Shown here: one piece after another, positions 1-6,898 of the stretch
Position numbering within the stretch: the stretch's first letter is position 1
Layout of the letters: each line of letters opens with the position of its first letter
Source: Chlorobium sp.
GTDB lineage: Bacteria > Bacteroidota > Chlorobiia > Chlorobiales > Chlorobiaceae
Direction of reading: 5' to 3'
DNA: 17,500 bases
Assembly: GCA_028277225.1 (NCBI GenBank)
Contig: JANQHB010000006.1
Span: forward strand, 1-17,500
Made by a program: the position numbers and the translations under genes
The notes under the pieces: model-generated
The model's database searches: none
Seen by the model: only the letters and a program-made list of their open reading frames with translations
What the model was told of the DNA's origin: nothing

Positions 1-671
1 AGCGCTTCACGGGTGAGCGGGTCGGGCTCGGAGCCTTCGGGCCACCGTTCGTTGATGACCGCCGTGAGGTGCTTGAGCACCATGTCGCCCAATGTTTCCG
101 GGCCGGGGTAGTTCTCCTGCAGGGGAAAGCCGCTTTCCCGGATATGCTTCTTCAGTTGCCGGAGTTTTTCTTCGTCATCGGGATCGGTGGAGCGGTAGTC
201 GTTCCGTTCCTTTTCCGGCACGCTATCCACGTAGGCGGGGTCACGGAAGTAGAAGAACGCGTGGCCGGCCATCTCTGGGTTACGCAGCACACCGTGGAGG
301 ATCTCGAGTTCGGTGACGGATTTCTGCTGCTGGAACTGTTCCTGCAGCCATGCTTCCCGTTCGAGCAGTTCGTCCGGGATGCTGTCGGGTACCCAGCCGT
401 AGCGTTCGCCGAGCAGGCTGATGAAGTAGGGACGGCAGCGGTTGATCTCTTCGAGGCAGATTGGCAGGACCTTGCCTTCAGCCGCAGCTTCGTCCGTCAC
501 GCCCCAGCGGAGGTCTACTTCGCCCCAGGTGACACCACGTGACTCGCAGAGACGACGCAATTGGGGAAAGATAACCTTTACCAGGTAGTCCCGTTCGGCG
601 TGCATGTCGCGGAAGGTCGAGGAGATGAACACGCGCAGATGCCGGTCGTTTGCCTGGGGCTGTTGCTGCAT
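1..671 (-). CDS. DUF4062 domain protein, N-terminal part (runs off left edge)
   Basis: An open minus-strand frame runs from an ATG at 669-671 to base 1 without a stop, giving 223 whole codons. The product begins MQQQPQANDRHLRVFISSTF and continues RDMHAERDYLVKVIFPQLRR, then WGEVDLRWGVTDE and INRCRPYFISLLGERYGWVP. This is the hallmark of the DUF4062 domain, covering roughly residues 10-120. In known proteins DUF4062 is the N-terminal module of large cytoplasmic STAND-like proteins (NACHT or AAA ATPase followed by TPR or WD40 repeats), as in TEP1 and NPHP3-like proteins. The ATPase and repeats would lie left of the window, so that architecture is inferred. Codons are GC-rich compared with the TIR gene next door. 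No strong Shine-Dalgarno sequence precedes the ATG, but it sits directly before the conserved domain. The gene is divergent from the TIR gene. DUF4062 identity is fairly sure; function is unknown. Confidence 0.85.
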   Translation of the reverse strand, partial: MQQQPQANDRHLRVFISSTFRDMHAERDYLVKVIFPQLRRLCESRGVTWGEVDLRWGVTDEAAAEGKVLPICLEEINRCRPYFISLLGERYGWVPDSIPDELLEREAWLQEQFQQQKSVTELEILHGVLRNPEMAGHAFFYFRDPAYVDSVPEKERNDYRSTDPDDEEKLRQLKKHIRESGFPLQENYPGPETLGDMVLKHLTAVINERWPEGSEPDPLTREA

Positions 672-1037
672 TATGGAAAAATTCTGGTTCTACTGGTTGA
701 ACAACAGAAAACATGCTTGTTGTCAGAGAGAAAATGTCGAGATGTACTTCAAGATGCCGGCACTGGGGGAGGACGGTAATACAAGAAATGATCCTGTAGA
801 TGCTCGACGTATATAGCGAAAAATTACGCAATTGTTTTCATTACTATAAAGAGAACAAGTAATTTTTCGATAAAAGAATCCGATTGCTCTCAACAGGTTT
901 TTGACAACAGGGATTATGGCAAAAGAATCGATTTGTTTTTGTGACAAGGCTCTTGCGCTTGAGAGGAAAAAGGCGCGCAGGTATACATCAAAAAAGACGG
1001 ACCTGTAATAAGGCTTTATAACTGAAAAAGAACCTCT
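672..1037. other. Divergent intergenic region between DUF4062 and TIR genes
   Basis: This AT-rich gap of 366 bases must contain the promoters of both divergent genes. The best plus-strand candidate is TTGACA at 901-906 with AAGAAT at 923-928, a 16-base spacing and a 4/6 match at the -10, about 110 bases before the TIR start. No convincing gene, hairpin terminator or repeat was seen. Short open frames here lack codon character and look accidental. Confidence 0.4.
901..928 (+). promoter_or_regulatory. Possible sigma-70-type promoter for the TIR gene
   Basis: A perfect -35 hexamer TTGACA (901-906) is followed after 16 bases by AAGAAT (923-928), which matches TATAAT at four of six positions. It points toward the TIR gene starting at 1038. 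Assignment is by consensus only and the -10 is weak. Confidence 0.25.
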
Positions 1038-2159
1038 ATGAAAGCCGACATTTTTATCAGTTACGCACGTGAGGACGAGAGCCGGGTCAAACCGATAGTG
1101 GAAGCACTTGAGGCGCAGGGCTGGACGGTATTCTGGGACCGGACGCTTCCCGTCGGGCAGACATGGCGAAGCCATATCGGTTCCGCACTCGACACTGCAC
1201 GTTCGGTTATCGTCGTGTGGTCGAAACACTCTGTTGAATCAGAATGGGTGCCCGAGGAAGCTGAAGAGGCCAAGAAACGAAGTGTCTATGTGCCGGTGAT
1301 CATTGACGATGTGATGCCACCGCTGGGATTCAGAAATATTCAGGCTGCCGATCTGCGAAACTGGAATCAGGATTCTTCGTCACAGCAGTTTGTACAGCTG
1401 TTACAATCATTGCGATCTCTGATGCCAGATGGGGAGAGAGTGTTACATGAGCCAGATGCTGGCGGGTCACGTTCATTTACATCATTTTCCGGGAGAAATC
1501 TCCTGATTGTTGCGGGAACCCTTATTGTTGCTCTTGTAGCCTTCCTGATGTTGCAGAATAAACAGGACAGGTCTCAACAAGCTTCTTCAGCTGGCTTGGC
1601 GAATGAGAAAACACAGGCAATGGGACTACCTGTCAGTGGCAGCGAAAAAGAACAGGAATCTTTGCAGAAAGACACGACTATACGACACGAAACGCCGAAA
1701 GTGAGTGAAGAGGATTCTGAACAAGCTGATCAGCCCGGTGTAGTTATTTCTCAAAACAGCGATTCCGGTCCAACTCAAGAAGTGAGATCAGAAAAACATA
1801 TTCCGTTATCACTGAAAGCCGATGAACTTGTTGACTTCGATGGTAACATCTATAAGACTGTAAAGATTGGCGACCAGGTCTGGATGGCCGAGAATCTTGG
1901 CGTCAGCCGTTACCGCAACGGTGATCCGATACCGGAAGTTCAGGATCCGGAAAAGTGGAAATCCCTTAAAACCGGGGCCTGGTGTTACTATAAAAATGAC
2001 GAAGAATATGGGGAGATTTATGGCAAGCTGTATAACTGGCATGCGGTCAATGATCCAAGAGGATTGGCTCCTGAGGGCTGGCACGTGCCGAGCGATAAAG
2101 AATGGATGAAGTTGGAACGATATCTTGGAATGAGTAAGGAGGAAACTGAAAAAGGATAA
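1038..2159 (+). CDS. TIR-domain membrane protein with truncated FISUMP domain
   Basis: The 373-residue product has three parts. Residues 1-130 are a TIR domain: FISYAREDE at the start, WDRTLPVGQTW, and the SEWVPEEAEEA helix. In that helix E74 stands at the position of the catalytic glutamate of TIR NADases (W+4, as in SARM1), so NAD+ cleavage is possible but unproven. Residues 154-172 (NLLIVAGTLIVALVAFLML) form one transmembrane segment, followed by a polar linker of about 90 residues. From about residue 265 begins a FISUMP domain (Fibrobacter succinogenes major paralogous domain): YKTVKIGDQVWMAENL, YGKLYNWHAV, PEGWHVPSDKEW. The TIR part should be cytoplasmic and the FISUMP part outside. An in-frame TAA at 2157-2159 stops translation midway through FISUMP, and the remaining codons follow in the same frame. 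The start lacks a strong ribosome site. TIR could act in defence or signalling; no partner is proven. Confidence 0.85.
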   Translation: MKADIFISYAREDESRVKPIVEALEAQGWTVFWDRTLPVGQTWRSHIGSALDTARSVIVVWSKHSVESEWVPEEAEEAKKRSVYVPVIIDDVMPPLGFRNIQAADLRNWNQDSSSQQFVQLLQSLRSLMPDGERVLHEPDAGGSRSFTSFSGRNLLIVAGTLIVALVAFLMLQNKQDRSQQASSAGLANEKTQAMGLPVSGSEKEQESLQKDTTIRHETPKVSEEDSEQADQPGVVISQNSDSGPTQEVRSEKHIPLSLKADELVDFDGNIYKTVKIGDQVWMAENLGVSRYRNGDPIPEVQDPEKWKSLKTGAWCYYKNDEEYGEIYGKLYNWHAVNDPRGLAPEGWHVPSDKEWMKLERYLGMSKEETEKG

Positions 2160-2471
2160 GGTTATACAAGGGGCGGAGATATTGTTCAAATGCTGAGAGA
2201 TACGAGTACCGTTCACTGGAACAAAAGGTATAAGCAGGGGACAAATTCAAGCGGTTTTTCTGCCCTTGGTTCGGGCTATCGAAATGATAATGGTCGTTTT
2301 AGTGGACAATATTCCAGAGCATATTTCTATACGTCAACGTCTACCCCAAGACGTAGAGATGGAACGGGCACGAGATATCAAGCGTATCGCAAGATCGATA
2401 GCAAGTATGTTAATCGGTCTGCGGATTTTCGGACAAATCATGGTTATTCGGTGCGTTGCGTCAGGGATTGA
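2160..2471 (+). pseudogene. Orphaned C-terminal half of the FISUMP domain
   Basis: These 104 codons (103 residues plus TGA) follow the TAA of the TIR gene in the same frame and clearly complete its FISUMP domain. They include QGTNSSGFSALGSGYRNDNG in the middle and HGYSVRCVRD at the very end, which is the usual FISUMP terminus. With the TAA read as a sense codon the whole protein would be 477 residues. An ATG at 2190 exists but would yield only a domain fragment. The lack of any frame change points to a single nonsense substitution, a sequencing error, or stop-codon readthrough; the sequence alone cannot decide. The reading frame after the stop shows no further damage, so the lesion is recent or the tail is still used. 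Confidence 0.8.
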
Positions 2472-2523
2472 TTCAATATGGTGCCAAGCGGACATCCGGA
2501 AAAAACAATAATTCTGAAAGAAT

Positions 2524-2688
2524 GTGTATTCAATCGAGAGGAGGAACATCGATCAAGCTCTAACACAGAAATACAAGACTGGATACACCGTGAGCCATGT
2601 GATGATAAGAGAAATCCAACGAGACATTTTTGTTCGGTATGATAATGATAGGAGCAAGTTCGTGAAGATAAAGATGGTTGATTTTTGA
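2524..2688 (+). CDS. Possible small ORF of unknown function
   Basis: A frame opening after a TGA and starting at GTG (2524-2526) ends at TGA (2686-2688), giving 54 residues. The body reads like protein (QALTQKYKTGYTVSHVMIRE, then RDIFVRYDNDRSKFVKIKMV), with well-spread charged and hydrophobic residues. A perfect AGGAGG lies at 2539-2544 inside the frame, but the codon four bases downstream of it is ATC, not a normal start. It may be a remnant of a longer gene that lost its start. No family was recognised. Confidence 0.25.
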   Translation: MYSIERRNIDQALTQKYKTGYTVSHVMIREIQRDIFVRYDNDRSKFVKIKMVDF

Positions 2689-2713
2689 AATACTGCTGAT
2701 ATCCGCTACCGCA

Positions 2714-4099
2714 CTATATTTTCTTCAGCACAGCAGCTAAGTTTTTCATTATCAATATTGTGTGTGGATGATCCTCTCCTGATCGACTATCCAGAATTTT
2801 CAGCGCCTGCTCGTAGAGTGGAACAGCATCATAATAATTGCCCTGTTCTTGTAGTAACTGTGCCAGATTGTTGAGGTCTAACGCAACATTGGGGTGCTCC
2901 TTGCCAAAAGCCATTTCATCGATCGACAGCGCGCGTCGGAAAAGAGGTTCTGCTTCAGTGTACTTTCTCTTCGCATGGAGCAACAGCCCCAGATTGTTGA
3001 GGCTGCCGGCAACATACGGATGCTCTGGGCCAAGATGCTTTTCACAGAGAGCGAGCGTTTGCCGATAGAGCGGCTCGGCCTCATCGTATTTTTTCTGGTT
3101 GCGTAGTGATTCCGCCAGATTGTTGAGTCCGGTAACCACCTCGGGATGTTCCTTCCCATAAGCTTTCTCAGTGATAGCAAGTGCGCGCCGATAGAGAGGC
3201 TCGGCTTCGCTGGATTTGCCCTGTCCCTGCAGTAACGACGCCAGATTGTTGAGACTAATGGCGAACTTGGGATGCTCCGGGCCGAACTGCTGTTCATGGA
3301 TGGCAAGCGAACGTCGATAGAGTGGCTCGGCCTCATCGTGCTTTCCCTGCATCCTCAGTGATTCAGCAAGATTGTTCAGGTCGATTGCCAGCTTGGGATG
3401 TTCGTTGTCATAGACTTTTTCATCGATAGCGAGCGTGCGCCGATACAGCGCCTCCGCTTCCCGGTGCTTGCCGACATCGAGCAGCAACCCTCCCAGATTT
3501 TTCAGGCTGACGGCGAGACGTGGATGCGCTGGATCAAGTTGCCTTTCATTGAACTGTAACGCGCGCCGGAAGAGCGGCTCGGCTTGAGCATACTTACCCA
3601 GGTTTTGCAGCGCCGTTGCCAGATTATTGAGCAGGATTGCGATACTACGGTGATCTGTACCATAAACCGCTTCATTGATCTCAAGAGCACGACGGAAAAT
3701 GGGTTCGGCGTCATCGTGCCTGCCCAGTTTGCTGAGTATGATCGCGTGCTCATTGTTATACAACGAGTTTTTGTCGTCCAGGGAGGCGGCTTTCCGAAAG
3801 TACAGCTCGGCATCTCCATGCCTGAGTTGCAGTGTATAGTTTAGTCCGCGCAGGTAAAACACCGGTGCAAGATCATCTGTCAGGTTGTCATCTTGCTCCT
3901 CAAATTCCTCCAATAAACGGTTGACCTCGTCAAGATCGAACTGTTCTCTTGCTTTCTCGATTTTTGGGAAAAGCGTTTGCAGCGCATCGCTGACCGATTC
4001 CGTTTTGATTTTTACGTATTTCTTTTCCGCAGCATCCCAATCGTCGAGATATGCTTCGGTCTCATCCAGAAATTCCCCGCGGGGATTATTTTTCGGCAC
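2714..4099 (-). CDS. Kinesin-light-chain-type TPR protein
   Basis: The 461-residue cytoplasmic protein has a charged N-terminal region (1-110) followed by eight consecutive 42-residue tetratricopeptide repeats. They follow the pattern LxxxGKYxEAEPLYRRALAI, then xEKxxGxEHPxVAxxLNNLA, from about residue 125 to 456. This is the TPR_10/TPR_12 kinesin-light-chain class, which typically binds peptides or partner proteins. There is no enzymatic domain, signal peptide or membrane segment. The start is GTG at 4097-4099 because a TGA lies two codons upstream and no earlier ATG is available; AAAGG directly abuts the GTG, so initiation is probably weak. The gene lies 83 bases downstream of the 332-residue membrane protein on the same strand and may be cotranscribed with it. 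It converges on the TIR gene. A role as an adaptor or sensor is inference only. Confidence 0.85.
   Translation of the reverse strand: MPKNNPRGEFLDETEAYLDDWDAAEKKYVKIKTESVSDALQTLFPKIEKAREQFDLDEVNRLLEEFEEQDDNLTDDLAPVFYLRGLNYTLQLRHGDAELYFRKAASLDDKNSLYNNEHAIILSKLGRHDDAEPIFRRALEINEAVYGTDHRSIAILLNNLATALQNLGKYAQAEPLFRRALQFNERQLDPAHPRLAVSLKNLGGLLLDVGKHREAEALYRRTLAIDEKVYDNEHPKLAIDLNNLAESLRMQGKHDEAEPLYRRSLAIHEQQFGPEHPKFAISLNNLASLLQGQGKSSEAEPLYRRALAITEKAYGKEHPEVVTGLNNLAESLRNQKKYDEAEPLYRQTLALCEKHLGPEHPYVAGSLNNLGLLLHAKRKYTEAEPLFRRALSIDEMAFGKEHPNVALDLNNLAQLLQEQGNYYDAVPLYEQALKILDSRSGEDHPHTILIMKNLAAVLKKI
2720..3730 (-). repeat. 126-bp coding repeat array (eight TPR units)
   Basis: The eight TPR units of the gene are each exactly 42 codons with no indels, so the DNA has a 126-base periodicity. 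Similarity between units is clear at protein level (AEPLYRR and LNNLA blocks) but diverged at DNA level, indicating old duplications kept by selection. Confidence 0.7.
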
Positions 4100-4182
4100 C
4101 TTTGTTCAATTAATGGATTTTCACTGTTTTTCTGCCTCTCTCCGCACTATCACAGAAACGATTGCCTTTTCTGGAAAGTACA

Positions 4183-5181
4183 TTATTTGTCTTGTTGTGT
4201 TTCCTTCCTGTTCAGTATTTGCAAATCATTCCAGTAGTCGCTCAAAGTCAATTGGGATTTGAAGTCCCTCAGGAAATCATTTTTTCCGCCAATGCCTTCT
4301 GGCCAGGTTAGCTCGAAAAGTGTCCATGCCTGACTCATGTTTCCGGTGTAGATCAGATCAAGCATTCTGTCCCACAGCTTGACGGGAGGTGGATTATACT
4401 CCCATTTCCCTGTTGCTCTGATGTCGTTTGCCAGTTGCACCAGTTCATCGTGCGGAATGCCTGGCTTCCGCATGAGATCATGTGCCATTCCGTACTTTTT
4501 TCCCTTGTACTTCAGTATGACCTGTGGTGCTGGTGAACCTGCAAAACTGGTTCTCCAGTAAGCGAATGTCCAGTCGTGCATAAGGAATTCAAGGGCAGGA
4601 TCGTTATCAAGATTCTCGAAATGAGTACAACCGCCATGTCCTTCGTTAATTGTCTCGATATGCCGAAATCGGTTTCCGATTTCAAACAAATGAACCATGA
4701 AGCAGCAGTGAGCGCCTCCGGTCCACTCAGACACCACGAGATTTGGTCTGCCGTCTCCGGTGATATCCGACCCGATGGTGATAAGGTTATTGGATTCATC
4801 CTCCTCGTCAATACTGCCGATTCGGAATCTGCATCCGTGAGCAGCGTGTACACGGACACCTTTGCGGAGTATCTCATAAGAACCGTCCGACAAATAGTCA
4901 TTCATACTGTAGATTCTGACAACATAGTCTCCGAAAGATTGTTCATCCTGCATCGGACCATTCGGCACGAACAAGCTGTCGGCCGTTTTTTTCTCGACGG
5001 CACTACCCATTAAGACAAGGAAAAGAGCAACGGTACTTATTACTATCCAATAGGGTGATGAGGACTTTTCGGAACCCTTTTCCCGTAAGGTCATAGCAGT
5101 GTCATTATGTTTCCGAATCTGTTGTTTTGTAATATTGTTCCAAATGACATACAAAACATGTGGTTTGGAACGTATCGACAT
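4183..5181 (-). CDS. Membrane-anchored VCBS/FG-GAP-like protein of unknown function
   Basis: The longest frame gives 332 residues, but the more likely start is the second methionine (ATG at 5092-5094; 303 residues, MTLREKGSEKSSS). That places a hydrophobic segment (YWIVISTVALFLVLMGSAV) close to the N terminus as a signal anchor. Neither start has a clear ribosome site. The remainder would be periplasmic. It contains GSDITGDGRPNLVVSEWTGG followed by AHCCFMVHLFEIG, and FENLDNDPALEFLMHDWTF. The D-x-x-G-D-G-x-x-D/N loops resemble calcium-binding FG-GAP/VCBS beta-propeller blades. The paired cysteines in GGAHCC are distinctive. Such proteins are usually annotated as hypothetical VCBS-repeat proteins with no known reaction. 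It lies upstream of the TPR gene on the same strand. Family assignment is tentative. Confidence 0.75.
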   Translation of the reverse strand: MSIRSKPHVLYVIWNNITKQQIRKHNDTAMTLREKGSEKSSSPYWIVISTVALFLVLMGSAVEKKTADSLFVPNGPMQDEQSFGDYVVRIYSMNDYLSDGSYEILRKGVRVHAAHGCRFRIGSIDEEDESNNLITIGSDITGDGRPNLVVSEWTGGAHCCFMVHLFEIGNRFRHIETINEGHGGCTHFENLDNDPALEFLMHDWTFAYWRTSFAGSPAPQVILKYKGKKYGMAHDLMRKPGIPHDELVQLANDIRATGKWEYNPPPVKLWDRMLDLIYTGNMSQAWTLFELTWPEGIGGKNDFLRDFKSQLTLSDYWNDLQILNRKETQQDK

Positions 5182-5589
5182 CTTCAGGCAATTTGCCAGG
5201 CATTACATTTTACGACGTTTTTGCTGCTCCACCAATGCTCTTTTCTTTCTTTTTACTGACCAGAATCCTTCGATCTGCTTCCCGGAAAAGGGGGACAGAC
5301 TATCAGGCTTAATATGTATATGCAGCAATGTTTTTTTCTCAGGTTTATGAATTTCAGTTTAAGGTACCTCGTCCTGTTTTCGTATGTAGAAAGGATCTTG
5401 AGCCTGAAATACTGTAGATAAAGGCTGCAAGCGTATGTGTCGTTGTGACTTATGGCTGAGGTACTTGTTCTCAAACGGCTTGGAACAGCCTTGCATCATG
5501 ACCGTCATTTTTTCGGGGGTGATCACTTTCGTGTATTACAATGTAACGCAATGTAGCGCAAACGCTCTAAACTATCAGGATTACCTGCC
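5182..5589. other. Intergenic region with no recognised gene
   Basis: About 400 bases lie between the divergent membrane-protein gene and the ribbon-helix-helix antitoxin. Open frames on both strands here are short, rich in Cys, Phe and Leu, and lack protein-like composition. The only ordered feature seen is the repeat cluster at 5541-5566 just upstream of the antitoxin gene. No transposase remnant or terminator could be supported. Confidence 0.5.
5541..5566 (+). promoter_or_regulatory. Probable operator of the RHH/ParE operon
   Basis: Two adjacent 10-mers, ATGTAACGCA (5541-5550) and ATGTAGCGCA (5551-5560), differ at one base. The second overlaps a short palindrome AGCG-CAAA-CGCT (5555-5566). 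Short tandem or inverted sites immediately before the antitoxin are the usual binding sites for ribbon-helix-helix antitoxins, which repress their own operon. That role is inferred from position and repeat structure. Confidence 0.45.
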
Positions 5590-5838
5590 ATGCCGACTTC
5601 ACAGCAAAAAGAATCCCGAGATCAGCTAAGTCTGAGAATTGCTTCGAGCACGAAGAAACGCATTGAGGCTTTGGCCCAAGCTACGAGGAGGTCAAAATCA
5701 TTTGTCATTGAGGACGCGATCAATCAATATCTTGAACTCAACGAATGGCAGATTGAGAGCATCAAGAAAGGCCTTGAAGACGTTAAGGCAGGCAAGGTCA
5801 TTTCCCATGAAGACATGCTCAAGGAATGGGAAGACTGA
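5590..5838 (+). CDS. CopG/ParD-like ribbon-helix-helix antitoxin
   Basis: The 82-residue protein has an N-terminal ribbon-helix-helix domain: a beta strand (RDQLSLRIA, about residues 10-18), helix 1 (STKKRIEALAQATRR) and helix 2 (SKSFVIEDAINQYLELNEWQ). The acidic C-terminal tail (KKGLEDVKAGKVISHEDMLK) is typical for wrapping a RelE/ParE toxin. It should act as a dimer that binds the operator at 5541-5566 and neutralises the downstream toxin. AGGA at 5577-5580 lies nine bases before the ATG, a good ribosome site. The stop overlaps the toxin start by 13 bases, which supports a type II toxin-antitoxin operon. No residue looks damaged. Exact subfamily (ParD, RelB or CopG) is not certain. Confidence 0.88.
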   Translation: MPTSQQKESRDQLSLRIASSTKKRIEALAQATRRSKSFVIEDAINQYLELNEWQIESIKKGLEDVKAGKVISHEDMLKEWED

Positions 5839-6125
5839 CCGTGAGGGTGATCTGGACCAGGGAGGCCAGAGATCGGCTCAAGGACATTGAGGAATATATC
5901 GCGCAGGAAAACCCGAAAGCGGCAAGAAAACCAGTTCGAGGGATCATTCTCAAAGTCGCTGAACAACTGACATCATATCCATCAAGCGGAAAGGCGGGGC
6001 GGATTAACGGCACACGAGAACGGGTTTTTTCCGGTCATCCTTATATAGTGGTCTATAGTGTCAGTTCTGGCAATATCCATGTCTTGACTGTTTTTCACGG
6101 AGCTCAGAAAAAGCCTCTTCTATGA
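5826..6125 (+). CDS. ParE/RelE-family toxin
   Basis: The 99-residue protein has the compact RelE/ParE fold signature: VIWTREARDRLKDIEEYIAQ at the start, a basic middle, then GTRERVFSGHPYIVVYSV and HVLTVFHGAQKKP at the end. The GTRE...YIVVY...L.VFHGA.K pattern is that of the RelE/StbE-ParE group, whose members either poison DNA gyrase (ParE) or cleave mRNA on the ribosome (RelE); sequence alone does not tell which. The first ATG (5826) overlaps the antitoxin by 13 bases. A GTG at 5841, preceded by GGAAGA, would instead start the protein at MRVIWTREA, close to the typical start of this family. The frame is intact, so the pair is probably functional. Confidence 0.88.
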   Translation: MGRLTVRVIWTREARDRLKDIEEYIAQENPKAARKPVRGIILKVAEQLTSYPSSGKAGRINGTRERVFSGHPYIVVYSVSSGNIHVLTVFHGAQKKPLL

Positions 6126-6201
6126 CCTAAGCCCATCGAACTGAACCACCTGTTTCTTGAAAAATCACGTGGCGATGAGGTTGTTCGTTGGTAATTTGCA
6201 C

Positions 6202-6228
6202 AGATAATCGAATAATAGTAGATTATCT
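6202..6228 (+). promoter_or_regulatory. Inverted repeat upstream of abiEi, likely operator
   Basis: AGATAATC (6202-6209) and GATTATCT (6221-6228) form a perfect inverted repeat with 8-base arms and an 11-base spacer, 17 bases before the preferred abiEi ATG. A TTGCAC (6196-6201) and TAGATT (6219-6224) at 17-base spacing could be a weak promoter overlapping it. AbiEi proteins studied elsewhere bind inverted repeats in their own promoter and repress it, so this is a plausible autoregulatory site. Confidence 0.5.
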
Positions 6229-6244
6229 ATGTAAAATATTGAGC

Positions 6245-6898
6245 ATGAGATTGGAAAAAAAGTTGCGAACATTCGGGGGTGTGCCTGTGACCCACGGTAC
6301 TCTTCTCTCGATATTAGATGACTATCGATCTCCGAATGACAAGATCGTTCGTATGATCGATGACGGTCTTCTCCTGCCCATCAAGAGGGGGCTTTATGCC
6401 GTCTCACCTGAAGTCACCGGTATTCCTCTTTCTCTGGCGCTTGTTGCCAATCTTTTGTACGGTCCGTCTTATGTTTCAATGGATTATGCGTTGCATCACT
6501 ATGGCATCATTCCTGAGCGGGTCGTTGAGATAACCTCGATGACGACCAGGAGGGGAAAGACTTACGATCTGGCTGTGGGACGCTTTTCCTATACACATTC
6601 TTCACCTGAGTTCTATGCCATCGGTATCGATCGGGTCGAGAATTCTGACCAAACCGGTTATCTGATGGCATCCCCTGACAAGGCGCTTTGTGACAAGCTT
6701 GTGTTTACCCGCAACCTGAATATCAGGTCAAGAAATGCATTGGAGGAGCTGTTGTTTGACGACTTGCGCATCGATGAAAACTTTCTGGCTCGCTTTGATC
6801 TGGACGTGATCAGTGCCTGTATTGCAGCGGATATCAAGTCTGATATGTTAAGATCATTGCAGCAGCTTGTCAACTCACTGCAGCGAGAGGTACCATGA
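6245..6898 (+). CDS. abiEi: AbiEi-family antitoxin (type IV toxin-antitoxin)
   Basis: The product is 217 residues from the ATG at 6245 (MRLEKKLRTFGG). A TTG at 6188 preceded by GAGG could add 19 residues, but that would put the palindromic operator inside the gene and the extension has no family look. The N-terminal region is a winged helix (TLLSILDDYRSPNDKIVRMI, then DDGLLLPIKRGLYAVSPE). The C-terminal domain carries YVSMDYALHHYGIIPE and ASPDKALCDKLVFTRNL, both typical of AbiEi-like proteins. AbiEi acts as DNA-binding autorepressor and as antagonist of the AbiEii toxin in abortive infection systems. The stop overlaps the toxin start (ATGA at 6895-6898), as expected for coupled translation. 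The reading frame is intact, unlike that of its partner. Confidence 0.87.
   Translation: MRLEKKLRTFGGVPVTHGTLLSILDDYRSPNDKIVRMIDDGLLLPIKRGLYAVSPEVTGIPLSLALVANLLYGPSYVSMDYALHHYGIIPERVVEITSMTTRRGKTYDLAVGRFSYTHSSPEFYAIGIDRVENSDQTGYLMASPDKALCDKLVFTRNLNIRSRNALEELLFDDLRIDENFLARFDLDVISACIAADIKSDMLRSLQQLVNSLQREVP

Noticed and set aside
69..542. A 157-codon plus-strand frame at the left end
   Set aside because: It is antisense to the DUF4062 frame, which has family motifs along its whole length; the plus-strand product shows no domain.
723..1229. A 168-codon minus-strand frame covering the intergenic region and the TIR start
   Set aside because: It overlaps the TIR coding region antisense and its residues lack a recognisable pattern; a promoter region is expected here.
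2150..2165. Frameshift as the cause of the FISUMP truncation
   Set aside because: Codons on both sides of the TAA are in the same frame, so it is a nonsense codon, not a frameshift.
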